A stretch of 6,267 nucleotides of DNA from an uncultured Opitutales bacterium (GTDB lineage: Bacteria > Verrucomicrobiota > Verrucomicrobiia > Opitutales > UBA2995): the NCBI GenBank assembly GCA_937920335.1, contig CALGUT010000531.1:1-6267 (forward strand). The letters are read 5' to 3'. The notes beneath the pieces are model-generated. The model was not told the DNA's origin. It did no database searches and saw only the letters and a list, made by a program, of their open reading frames with translations. Shown here in pieces: positions 1-6,130 of this stretch. Position numbers and translations under genes: made by a program. The stretch's first letter is position 1; each line of letters begins with the position of its first letter.

Positions 1-299
1 ACGAATTTCTCGTTGAATTCCTTCATGATCAACACGCGATCAATCAAATTCATGAGCACATCTTGCTGGAGCTCATCCAGCATTCCCTGGAATTCCTCAC
101 TGTTTCTCGCTTTTCTCTGTAGTTGAGGAACGAGTGGGGCAAGGTCCTTACGTAGTTCTTCGTGGGTGATAATAGTCGACTCAACGATCGCAGCGATACC
201 GTTTTCGGTGGGAAGGGAATCGAATTCGGATTTCTGTGCGCGGAGAGTGCCGACCGCTAGGGTGACTAGAATTCCGGCTAGAATGGCTGGGCTTTTCAT
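1..299 (-). CDS. SurA-like periplasmic peptidyl-prolyl isomerase/foldase, N-terminal part (cut by window edge)
   Basis: Only the first 99 codons are present; the gene runs off the left edge. The start is ATG at 299-297. Residues 1-21 form a classic Sec signal peptide: a Lys at position 2, a hydrophobic core from about 5 to 19, and a probable cleavage site after Arg20-Ala21. The mature part, residues about 34-99, resembles the SurA N-terminal chaperone domain: a short strand with the pattern AAIVESTIITHEEL, a charged helix, then a helix of the type LMNLIDRVLIMKEF, close to the 'LIDRLLLLQEA' helix of SurA and related parvulin-linked proteins. Such proteins escort unfolded outer-membrane proteins through the periplasm. 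The parvulin domain that would prove isomerase activity lies outside the window, so this could also be a SurA_N-only chaperone. The gene sits 132 bp downstream of mfd with its own candidate promoter. No Shine-Dalgarno is visible before the ATG. Confidence 0.75.
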   Translation of the reverse strand, partial: MKSPAILAGILVTLAVGTLRAQKSEFDSLPTENGIAAIVESTIITHEELRKDLAPLVPQLQRKARNSEEFQGMLDELQQDVLMNLIDRVLIMKEFNEKF

Positions 300-332
300 A
301 CGACTAGTTAAATATCTTTTTGAATAAACGGA

Positions 333-361
333 CTTGTAGAGCTTCGAATAAGGTTCGTCAA
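333..361 (-). promoter_or_regulatory. Candidate sigma-70 promoter for the SurA-like gene
   Basis: On the minus strand a TTGACG hexamer (plus positions 356-361, five of six matches to the -35 consensus) is followed after exactly 17 bp by TACAAG (333-338, four of six matches to the -10 consensus). Transcription would begin near 326, giving a leader of roughly 27 nt before the ATG at 299. It lies in the 132-bp gap after mfd, the only sizeable gap between the minus-strand genes from parA onwards, which supports separate expression of the foldase. This is a consensus match by eye only. Confidence 0.45.
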
Positions 362-432
362 GGATGGTTGCCAAGGTCCTTGCTGAGGTTTGACTGCGAA
401 AACCAACCGTTGTTCAGGATTTTTGGGCAGGA

Positions 433-3400
433 CTACTGGCGATTTATGAACTGAAGAATCTCTTGCAGCTTTTTGAATGGCGCGGTCGCGATGAGACGTG
501 GGAAACGCGTTCCGGTCATTATGTAGTCGTCTCGTTTGTGGCCTGCCAAGCGGCATTTCAGCTTGTTGCCTTCGGATTCAACTGAGTCGATACCTTTTTC
601 TTCGGCTAGGGCGCGGATCTTTGAGATTTGAATCAGGGCCTTCACGGACTTTGGAAATTTACCGAAACGGTCCACCAATGACGCATCTATTTCCTTTATA
701 TCAGCGAGGTTTTCTGCCATGGCCAGCTGTCTATACACCTCAATACGCAACCGGGCTTCATCCAAATAGCTGGGGGGAATACTCGCTTCCAGGATGCGGC
801 CTTGAGTGGCTTCTATTTCCTCGTGTTTAATCGCTTGGTAGCTATCGCGAGCCACGGCTTTCGTCGAGTTTGTCTGTTCACCGATATAGACGAAATCGAG
901 TCTCACATTGGCTCTGATTCTGAGAGCTGAGACATCGCCTTTGAGTCGGGAGATACTCTGTTTCAGGAGCTGACAATAAAGATCGAATCCGACTCCCGCG
1001 ATGTGACCGCTTTGCTCCGCACCCAACAAATTCCCTGCTCCGCGTAGTTCCAGGTCTCTCATCGCGATTCGGAAACCGGCTCCCAGTTGGTTATATTGCT
1101 TTAGGGCGGCTAACCGTTTTCGAGCTATTTCGAGCACCTTTGCGTGTCGATGTAGGAGCAGATAAGCATAAGCTTGTCGGTTGAAACGGCCGACTCGGCC
1201 ACGTATCTGGTAGAGCTGAGAGAGGCCGAATCGATCTGCGGCCTCGATAATGATCGTGTTTGCATTCGGAATATCCAATCCTGATTCGATAATCGTGGTC
1301 GATATAAGAACATCGTATTCTCCCTCTACGAACCGATTCATGATCCGCTCAAGCACTCCCTCCGGCATTTGGCCGTGAGCTACGGCAAACCTAACATCGG
1401 GCATGAGTTCATGTAATCTGGCCTCTACGGCATCTATAGTCTGTACACGATTGTGCAGATAGAACACTTGACCGCCGCGGTCACACTCTTTGCGGATCGC
1501 CTCACACACGATCTTATAGTCAAAGCTCTTGATGATCGTCTGAATGGGTTTTCGGTTAATGGGTGCAGTCTCGATTACACTGAGGTCACGGGCGCCCATC
1601 AGAGCCAAATGAAGGGTCCTGGGTATGGGGGTCGCGCTCAGAGATAAAACGTCAACGTTGAGTCGAAGTTCTTTGAGCTTTTCCTTGTGCTTAACTCCAA
1701 AGCGGTGTTCTTCATCGATGATAAGTAGCCCCAGGTCTTTGAACCCGACATCGTTGGAGATCAGGCGATGTGTTCCAATGATGATATCAACTTTCCCTGC
1801 TGCGAGCTGTTGGAGGATTTTGGTCTGTTCCGCCTTCGTTCGAAACCGATTTAGCATTTCGACGGATACGGGAAATGAGGCCATGCGCTCTCGGAAGGTC
1901 TGAAAGTGCTGCTGGGTAAGAACGGTCGTTGGTCCCAAAATAGCGACCTGTTTTCCGTCGAGAACCGCTTTGAATGCAGCCCGGATTGCGACCTCGGTTT
2001 TACCGAAACCAACGTCGCCACAAATCAATCGATCCATCGGCTGCTTTTTCTCCATGTCCTGCTTAGAGGCTTCGATTGCGAGGAGCTGGTCTTTCGTTTC
2101 CTTATAAGGGAATGCAGCCTCAAACTCGCGCTGCCAACTGGAGTCAGGTGAGAAAGCATAGCCTTTCTTTGAGTCTCGTTCGGCCTGGTTCTTGAGCAGC
2201 CGTGCTGCTAGGTCCAACGTAGCTTCTTCGGCTTGGCGGCGGGTTTTATCCCAGCGATTGGATCCCACTTTACCCAGATTGGGTCGAAACTTTTTAAGAC
2301 CCACGTAGCGGGAAACCAAGTGAGATTCGTGGAGCGGTAGGTGAAGTATGATCCCATCGTCGAATTCGAGGGAAATGACTTCGTGAAATCCGGTCTGGGC
2401 ATCGAGCTTCGTTAATCCTCGGTAGATACAAATACCATTTTGGATGTGAACCAGGTAATCGCCTTCTACCAACTCGGCAAAATCGAGCAGTTGATCTACT
2501 TGTTGTTTGCTCGCCTGGAGCCGTTTTTGGCCCATAGGTAGGCGCCTGCGGTAACGTGCAAAAATTTCAGAGTCAGAGACGAGGACTACTCCCTTATGCT
2601 CCTTGTTGTCGGTGAGTTTGGCATCTCTTAAGGCTGCTACATCTAGACGAAACCCTTGTGCCAGAGTACCGATCGAGATTTTCCCTACCAGAGGCTTTAG
2701 TTCGGGTTTCTCGTTGAGGAACTCTTCCAGTCTAGTTTTTTCACCGTCCGTCTGGACGGACAATACGATTTCGTAACCTTCTCGATCCCAATCCAGTATT
2801 CGTTGGAAAAATCGAAGGCGCTCCTCTTGTTCTTGGTAAAACCGATCCATGCCCAGCGCCTCGTTAGCGGGAAAGGATCGGTAATGTTCAAGAGTCTCGG
2901 AATCTGCGCTCAGGACTTTGACTTGTTCGTTGAAAAAGATGCTGTCTTCATCGAATTCGGTAAATCCCATCCATGAATCGAATTTCTCCTTTCTTGTTTC
3001 GAGTAGCTTGGAAAGGGTAATCTCATCTGATCGGTTTGAGAAGAAAGCGGGATAGTTCTCTTCAATCTGAGATGGTTCCCAGAAATGCCAGTCGGTCGGA
3101 TCGGAAATGTATTCAAGTATTCCCGATGGACTTTGTTCAATTTGTTTGCCTGGGGTGGCTGCTATTGTCAGTTCCTCAACTTTTAAATCTGTGCGTTGAG
3201 AATCAGGTGCGAAGGTTTTAATCTCCTCGACCTCGTCGCCGAAGAAATCGAGGCGGTAGGGTAGGAGGGCGTTTACCGGGTAAAGGTCTATGATTCCACC
3301 GCGGACGGCAAATTGTCCGGGGCCTTCGACTTCTGATTCATGATCGTAACCGAGATCATTTAGATTTTTTATCAGTTCGATAAACGAGTAGGTTTTACCG

Positions 3401-3801
3401 GCCCGCAGGTTGATCTCTGATTTGAGTAATGCTTTCTTGGAAGGAGTCTTTTGAGCGATCGCCTTCAGCGTCGTTACGACGATCTTTTTGGTTTGGGAAT
3501 GGTCGCGTGCGAGTTGGGTAATGGTACCGAGTCGGTCCAGTTGGGAATCTGTTGTCGCGGAATTCTCCGTCTGTTCTTCTGGAAAAGGCAGTATGCGTAT
3601 GTTGGTTTCGTTAGAGATTTCCAAATAGAACTGTAGATCTTCAATCGCTTGTTCCAACTGGTTGCGGTCGGGTAGTATGATGAAGCTGAGTTCTGTATTG
3701 GAACTTTTAATGGATGCCAGGCTTACGTAGCCAAACCCCTGGGCAGCAAGACCTTTGATCAGGCAAGCGCTGTGTCGGGCTTCTTTGAGCGATTCAAGCA
3801 T
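433..3801 (-). CDS. mfd: Transcription-repair coupling factor Mfd
   Basis: Mfd is a cytoplasmic DNA translocase that recognises RNA polymerase stalled at lesions, pushes it off the DNA and recruits UvrA, starting transcription-coupled excision repair. The chosen start (ATG at 3801) gives 1122 residues, close to the 1148 of E. coli Mfd. The N-terminal third is the UvrB-like module, with a degenerate non-ATPase Walker region and the block GQFAVRGGIIDLYP near residue 160. The RNA-polymerase-interacting CarD-like domain begins near 443 with EGDYLVH. The RecG-like motor has Walker A GFGKT (Lys601), the DEEH box (Asp696-His699), the SATPIPRTLH motif, and QIRGRVGR at 865-872. The translocation motif GAGNLLG starts near 921 and the C-terminal TRCF domain covers about 995-1100. 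All motor residues look intact. The frame stays open upstream to ATGs at 3828 and 3909, inside rnc. I prefer 3801 because it overlaps the rnc stop by only 8 bp and because the earlier residues do not look like Mfd. Confidence 0.97.
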   Translation of the reverse strand: MLESLKEARHSACLIKGLAAQGFGYVSLASIKSSNTELSFIILPDRNQLEQAIEDLQFYLEISNETNIRILPFPEEQTENSATTDSQLDRLGTITQLARDHSQTKKIVVTTLKAIAQKTPSKKALLKSEINLRAGKTYSFIELIKNLNDLGYDHESEVEGPGQFAVRGGIIDLYPVNALLPYRLDFFGDEVEEIKTFAPDSQRTDLKVEELTIAATPGKQIEQSPSGILEYISDPTDWHFWEPSQIEENYPAFFSNRSDEITLSKLLETRKEKFDSWMGFTEFDEDSIFFNEQVKVLSADSETLEHYRSFPANEALGMDRFYQEQEERLRFFQRILDWDREGYEIVLSVQTDGEKTRLEEFLNEKPELKPLVGKISIGTLAQGFRLDVAALRDAKLTDNKEHKGVVLVSDSEIFARYRRRLPMGQKRLQASKQQVDQLLDFAELVEGDYLVHIQNGICIYRGLTKLDAQTGFHEVISLEFDDGIILHLPLHESHLVSRYVGLKKFRPNLGKVGSNRWDKTRRQAEEATLDLAARLLKNQAERDSKKGYAFSPDSSWQREFEAAFPYKETKDQLLAIEASKQDMEKKQPMDRLICGDVGFGKTEVAIRAAFKAVLDGKQVAILGPTTVLTQQHFQTFRERMASFPVSVEMLNRFRTKAEQTKILQQLAAGKVDIIIGTHRLISNDVGFKDLGLLIIDEEHRFGVKHKEKLKELRLNVDVLSLSATPIPRTLHLALMGARDLSVIETAPINRKPIQTIIKSFDYKIVCEAIRKECDRGGQVFYLHNRVQTIDAVEARLHELMPDVRFAVAHGQMPEGVLERIMNRFVEGEYDVLISTTIIESGLDIPNANTIIIEAADRFGLSQLYQIRGRVGRFNRQAYAYLLLHRHAKVLEIARKRLAALKQYNQLGAGFRIAMRDLELRGAGNLLGAEQSGHIAGVGFDLYCQLLKQSISRLKGDVSALRIRANVRLDFVYIGEQTNSTKAVARDSYQAIKHEEIEATQGRILEASIPPSYLDEARLRIEVYRQLAMAENLADIKEIDASLVDRFGKFPKSVKALIQISKIRALAEEKGIDSVESEGNKLKCRLAGHKRDDYIMTGTRFPRLIATAPFKKLQEILQFINRQ
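3794..3801 (-). promoter_or_regulatory. Stop/start overlap ATGCTTGA between rnc and mfd
   Basis: The eight bases ATGCTTGA on the minus strand hold both the mfd ATG (3801-3799) and the rnc stop TGA (3796-3794), in different frames. Overlaps of this kind are usual sites of termination-reinitiation, in which the ribosome that finishes the first gene starts the second. No strong Shine-Dalgarno lies upstream (the preceding bases read TTTGAGTTCCCAG), so translational coupling is the likeliest way mfd is started. Confidence 0.65.
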
Positions 3802-4498
3802 CTGGGAACTCAAACGTCTCAAATTCATCAAGCACTTTTCGCGCGGCTTGTTCCTCAGCCTCTTTCTTGCTCTTCCCAGTTCCGATACTACACGATCGCT
3901 CTCCCACAAGAAGTTCGACTTCGAAGGTTTTTGAGTGCGACGGACCCTTCTCGTTTACGACTTGGTATTGAATCTGATTATTGCCGATGGTTGGCTGAAG
4001 ACGTTCTTGTAGCTGGCCTTTGGGGTTATGGGACTCGTTGAGAGTCTTGAGTCGGCCTGCGACGTTTCCATACCAGTTGAGTACGATCTCTCTTACCGTG
4101 GGGAAATCGCTGTCTAAGTAGATGGCCCCAACTAGCGCCTCAAGAGCATCTTCTTTGGATGATGGTAAATCTTCGGGGGTGCTTTGAGTTCCTAAGTTAT
4201 TTACCCGGATGTATTGAGAGATGTTTAACTCTTCAGCGAGTTCTACGAGGGCTGCGCTCTTGACCAGGGTAGATCGATATTGAGTCAGACGACCTTCTCT
4301 GTATCTCAGAAATTTTTGAAATAGATGTTCAGAAATTATGAGTTCTAAAACCGCATCTCCCAAGAATTCCAAACGTTGGTTACTGGACTCTTCATCTTCG
4401 GCTCTAACCATATAGGATGGATGCGTGAGACTCTGTATAAGCAAGGACTCGTCTGTGAACTGGTACCCGATGGCAGACTGCAGTTCTAAAAGATTCAT
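3794..4498 (-). CDS. rnc: Ribonuclease III
   Basis: RNase III is a dimeric, Mg2+-dependent endonuclease that cuts double-stranded RNA, chiefly to mature rRNA precursors and to turn over structured mRNAs. The 234 residues fit the usual 220-250. The catalytic domain spans about 1-150 and carries the family signature RLEFLGDAVLEL at 42-53. By alignment with E. coli, the metal ligands Glu41, Asp45, Asp114 and Glu117 correspond to Glu44, Asp48, Asp117 and Glu120 here, and Glu65 to Glu68. Glu38 of E. coli is replaced by Gln41. The double-stranded-RNA-binding domain occupies about 158-227, opening with NPKGQLQERLQ and ending in the GTGKSKKEAEEQAARKVL helix region. The ATG at 4498 lies 18 bp after the parA stop, and the last 8 bp overlap the mfd start, so the gene is probably the middle of a parA-rnc-mfd transcript. 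No clear Shine-Dalgarno precedes the start; translation may be coupled to parA. Confidence 0.97.
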   Translation of the reverse strand: MNLLELQSAIGYQFTDESLLIQSLTHPSYMVRAEDEESSNQRLEFLGDAVLELIISEHLFQKFLRYREGRLTQYRSTLVKSAALVELAEELNISQYIRVNNLGTQSTPEDLPSSKEDALEALVGAIYLDSDFPTVREIVLNWYGNVAGRLKTLNESHNPKGQLQERLQPTIGNNQIQYQVVNEKGPSHSKTFEVELLVGERSCSIGTGKSKKEAEEQAARKVLDEFETFEFPDA

Positions 4499-4516
4499 CG
4501 CATCAAAATAGCATGA

Positions 4517-5299
4517 TTAGCTCTTCAATTTGAAGCGCTTTATGATTTCTACAGAGAGTTCCTTGTAGGCGGTTGCTCCAGGGCTAAGTGGGTCGTATTG
4601 AAAAATGGTTTGTCCAAAGCTGGGAGCCTCCCCTAGACGGATGGACCTAGGGATCATTGTCGAGAAAACGTCACTGCCGAAATGTTGGCGCACGTCGGAA
4701 ACCACCTGTCGAGACAGATTCGTCCGGACATCATACATCGTCATCATGATCCCGCCCAACTCAAGTTTGGGGTTCACGTTCGCGTCTTTGATCTGCTGCA
4801 GCACATTCAGAATTTGTCCCAGACCTTCCATGGCCAAGTATTCTGTCTGGAGTGCAATGAGCAGATAATCCGCAGATGCCATCGCATTCATTGATAGCAT
4901 TCCCAGTGATGGCGGACAGTCGAGGATTACGGCCTTGAATCGATCACCATGGCGTATGGATTCAAGGGCATCTCTTAATCGGACAAGGTAGTTTTCCTGC
5001 TGGGCTAATTCAGTTTCAATCGCAGCGATGTCTACTTCTGATGGGATCAGCGATAGATTAGGCACCGAGGTCTCAATAATTTTAGACTCGGCATCCCCTT
5101 CGCCCAGAAGTGCTTGATAAAGACTCTGCCCTTCTTCTTTGTTGAATCCCAAGCCGCTGGTAGCATTTGCCTGGGGATCGAGGTCAATGATGAGGGCTGG
5201 GACTCCTTGCTCCGCCAGTGCTGCGGCGAGATTAATTGCGGTGGTAGTCTTTCCGACACCTCCCTTTTGGTTGGCGATGGTAAATAGTGTAGCGGCCAT
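4517..5299 (-). CDS. parA: ParA/Soj-family chromosome-partitioning ATPase
   Basis: ParA-type ATPases bind DNA non-specifically as ATP dimers and form the gradient that ParB-parS complexes follow during chromosome segregation; Soj-like members also influence replication initiation. The 260-residue length is typical of small chromosomal ParA/Soj proteins, which lack the N-terminal helix-turn-helix of plasmid ParA. The deviant Walker A motif KGGVGKTT is at residues 12-19, with signature Lys12 and catalytic Lys17. The Walker A' motif DLDPQANAT starts at Asp39, with Asp41 the likely catalytic aspartate, and Walker B is ILDCPPS at 125-131 (Asp127). The C-terminal block with PRSIRLGEAPSFGQ at 216-229 is highly characteristic of Soj. 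It is not MinD: the C-terminal amphipathic membrane helix is absent. It is the first gene of the parA-rnc-mfd block. No parB follows, which is unusual, since parB is commonly the next gene. No clear Shine-Dalgarno precedes the ATG at 5299. Confidence 0.95.
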   Translation of the reverse strand: MAATLFTIANQKGGVGKTTTAINLAAALAEQGVPALIIDLDPQANATSGLGFNKEEGQSLYQALLGEGDAESKIIETSVPNLSLIPSEVDIAAIETELAQQENYLVRLRDALESIRHGDRFKAVILDCPPSLGMLSMNAMASADYLLIALQTEYLAMEGLGQILNVLQQIKDANVNPKLELGGIMMTMYDVRTNLSRQVVSDVRQHFGSDVFSTMIPRSIRLGEAPSFGQTIFQYDPLSPGATAYKELSVEIIKRFKLKS

Positions 5300-5352
5300 A
5301 GATAGAAATTGTGAGCCTGATCAAACCGAAGTTTAGAGAAGTTCCAACGACT

Positions 5353-5381
5353 TTTTTAAAGGAAAAACAACTTGCTTCCAA
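5353..5381 (-). promoter_or_regulatory. Candidate promoter for the parA-rnc-mfd transcript
   Basis: On the minus strand TTGGAA (plus 5376-5381) and TAAAAA (plus 5353-5358) are separated by 17 bp, each with four of six matches to the sigma-70 consensus. Initiation near 5346 would leave a leader of about 47 nt before parA. The match is moderate and the region is A/T-rich, so a chance match is possible. However, a promoter must lie in this 117-bp gap if parA is not read from further upstream, where the tRNA gene faces the other way. Confidence 0.35.
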
Positions 5382-5416
5382 AAAAGAAGTGGTTTGTGTT
5401 ACCCACTCCTAATTTA

Positions 5417-5491
5417 GGCGCGGTAGCCAAGTGGTAAGGCCGAGCTCTGCAAAAGCTCTATGCGTCGGTTCGATTCCGACCCGCGCCTCCA
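5417..5491 (+). tRNA. tRNA-Cys (anticodon GCA), 3' CCA encoded
   Basis: The sequence folds as a full cloverleaf. The 7-bp acceptor stem pairs GGCGCGG (5417-5423) with CCGCGCC (5481-5487) without mismatch. The D arm contains GCC...GGC and the GTGGTAA loop. The anticodon stem GAGCT/AGCTC (5442-5446 with 5454-5458) encloses the loop CTGCAAA with anticodon GCA at 5449-5451, which reads the cysteine codons UGC and UGU. The variable region is short and the T arm GTCGG-TTCGATT-CCGAC is canonical. The discriminator base is U (5488), the main identity element for cysteinyl-tRNA synthetase, and CCA is encoded at 5489-5491. It is the only plus-strand gene in the window and is monocistronic, with a terminator directly behind it. 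Confidence 0.97.
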
Positions 5492-5494
5492 TTC

Positions 5495-5520
5495 AACTCC
5501 AAGTTTTTTGGAGTTTTTTT
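5495..5520 (+). terminator. Intrinsic terminator of the tRNA-Cys gene
   Basis: AACTCCAA (5495-5502) pairs with TTGGAGTT (5508-5515) around a five-base loop, and the second arm runs into an unbroken T tract ending at 5520. The hairpin starts four bases after the encoded CCA, which suits a monocistronic tRNA. It works only in the plus direction: read on the minus strand, no T tract follows the stem. Confidence 0.85.
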
Positions 5521-5530
5521 ATTGTACGAT

Positions 5531-5566
5531 AGTCAGCCTGACTGGCGGAGACAACCGTCCGACGGT
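5531..5566. repeat. Two adjacent 13-bp odd palindromes between the tRNA and the response regulator
   Basis: AGTCAG-C-CTGACT (5531-5543) and ACCGTC-C-GACGGT (5554-5566) are each perfect six-base inverted repeats around a central C, with centres 23 bp apart and 10 bp between them. They lie where the minus-strand response regulator transcript would end, past its stop at 5618 and before the tRNA terminator. Neither is followed by a T tract on either strand, so neither is a standard intrinsic terminator. They could be RNA 3'-end hairpins protecting the upstream message, or protein-binding sites. The two arm sequences are unrelated to each other. Confidence 0.5.
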
Positions 5567-5617
5567 GCTGTTAAGGCGTCTTGAGAATACTCAGATAGGA
5601 CGAGGCTTCTTGAACTA

Positions 5618-6118
5618 TCAGTTGCTTTCAATGGGAATCAATCCCTTGTGTATCGCTTCGAAAATCCGCATCGAATCGAGCTTATCGATACAATCCATAG
5701 GATTTTTCCGAATCCGTATAAAATACTCGGTGAGTTGCTCTCTTACGGCGTTTGTCAACTGCTCGGTTTGCCACGGCTTTGGTAGGTAGTAGTTCAGTCT
5801 ACCTTCATTCAATCCTTTGATAGTTTCTTCCAGACCAGCGTTACGGGTTATGAGTAGTTTACGGGTATCTAGCATTCCTAGATCGTGGTTGATGCTGATC
5901 AATAAGTCGATTCCGCTTTCTTCTGGTAGAATGTGTGCACAAATAATGAGACCAACTCGAGAGCCTTCTTCTTTGATCTCACCGAGAATCTTTCGAGCCT
6001 CTTCAGCGGAGCCGGTCATGCGAATCGGGAAGGTTCCTTCGAACTCAGCAAGATCTGATTTTACCTGTTCGAGGTCGGCGGGGTCGTCGTCCACACAAAG
6101 GATATAAACATTGTTCAT
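5618..6118 (-). CDS. Single-domain response regulator lacking the phosphoacceptor Asp (pseudo-receiver)
   Basis: This 166-residue protein is a CheY-like receiver with a C-terminal tail and no DNA-binding or enzymatic domain, so it probably acts through protein contacts in the cytoplasm. The fold markers are clear: the acidic cluster Asp10-Asp11-Asp12 in YILCVDDDP, the conserved switch Thr91 in LLIT, and Lys114 in YYLPKPW. That last motif is typical of receivers related to those ending in 'YLTKPW'. At the phosphorylation site, however, the strand reads LIICAHILP: Ala61 stands where the accepting Asp is expected (compare the common form ICDHIMP). The codon is GCA, two changes away from either Asp codon, so a single read error would not explain it. 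Residues about 117-166 form a charged, probably helical extension (NPMDCIDKLDSMRIFEAI) of unknown role. The start lies 12 bp after the transporter stop, suggesting co-transcription. No Shine-Dalgarno is visible. Confidence 0.85.
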   Translation of the reverse strand: MNNVYILCVDDDPADLEQVKSDLAEFEGTFPIRMTGSAEEARKILGEIKEEGSRVGLIICAHILPEESGIDLLISINHDLGMLDTRKLLITRNAGLEETIKGLNEGRLNYYLPKPWQTEQLTNAVREQLTEYFIRIRKNPMDCIDKLDSMRIFEAIHKGLIPIESN

Positions 6119-6130
6119 GGTGGGGTAGCG

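Noticed and set aside
14..274. Four GAATTC hexamers within the first 275 bp
   Set aside because: They fall at Glu-Phe and Gly-Ile-Leu codon runs or similar in a coding gene, are unevenly spaced and show no flanking repeat; probably chance.
308..556. An 82-codon open frame on the minus strand overlapping the 3' end of mfd
   Set aside because: More than half lies inside mfd in another frame, the composition is rich in Arg, Pro and Ser as expected of a shadow frame, there is no recognisable domain, and the candidate promoter of the next gene falls inside it.
498..830. Plus-strand open frames inside mfd, rnc, parA and the response regulator (the longest about 110 codons)
   Set aside because: They lie antisense to clearly recognisable conserved genes, show no family motifs and are explained by codon use on the coding strand.
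5372..5400. Possible tRNA promoter TTGCTT-17 bp-TGTGTT on the plus strand
   Set aside because: Only three of six matches in each hexamer. A tRNA promoter must exist near here, but this match does not fix its position.
5417..5491. tRNA-Cys as an integration site for a mobile element
   Set aside because: No integrase, no second copy of the tRNA 3' end and no mobile gene appear in the window; the flanks are core genes.
5495..5520. Use of the tRNA terminator hairpin as a bidirectional terminator for the response regulator
   Set aside because: On the minus strand the stem is preceded by a run of A but not followed by a T tract, so it does not fit an intrinsic terminator in that direction.
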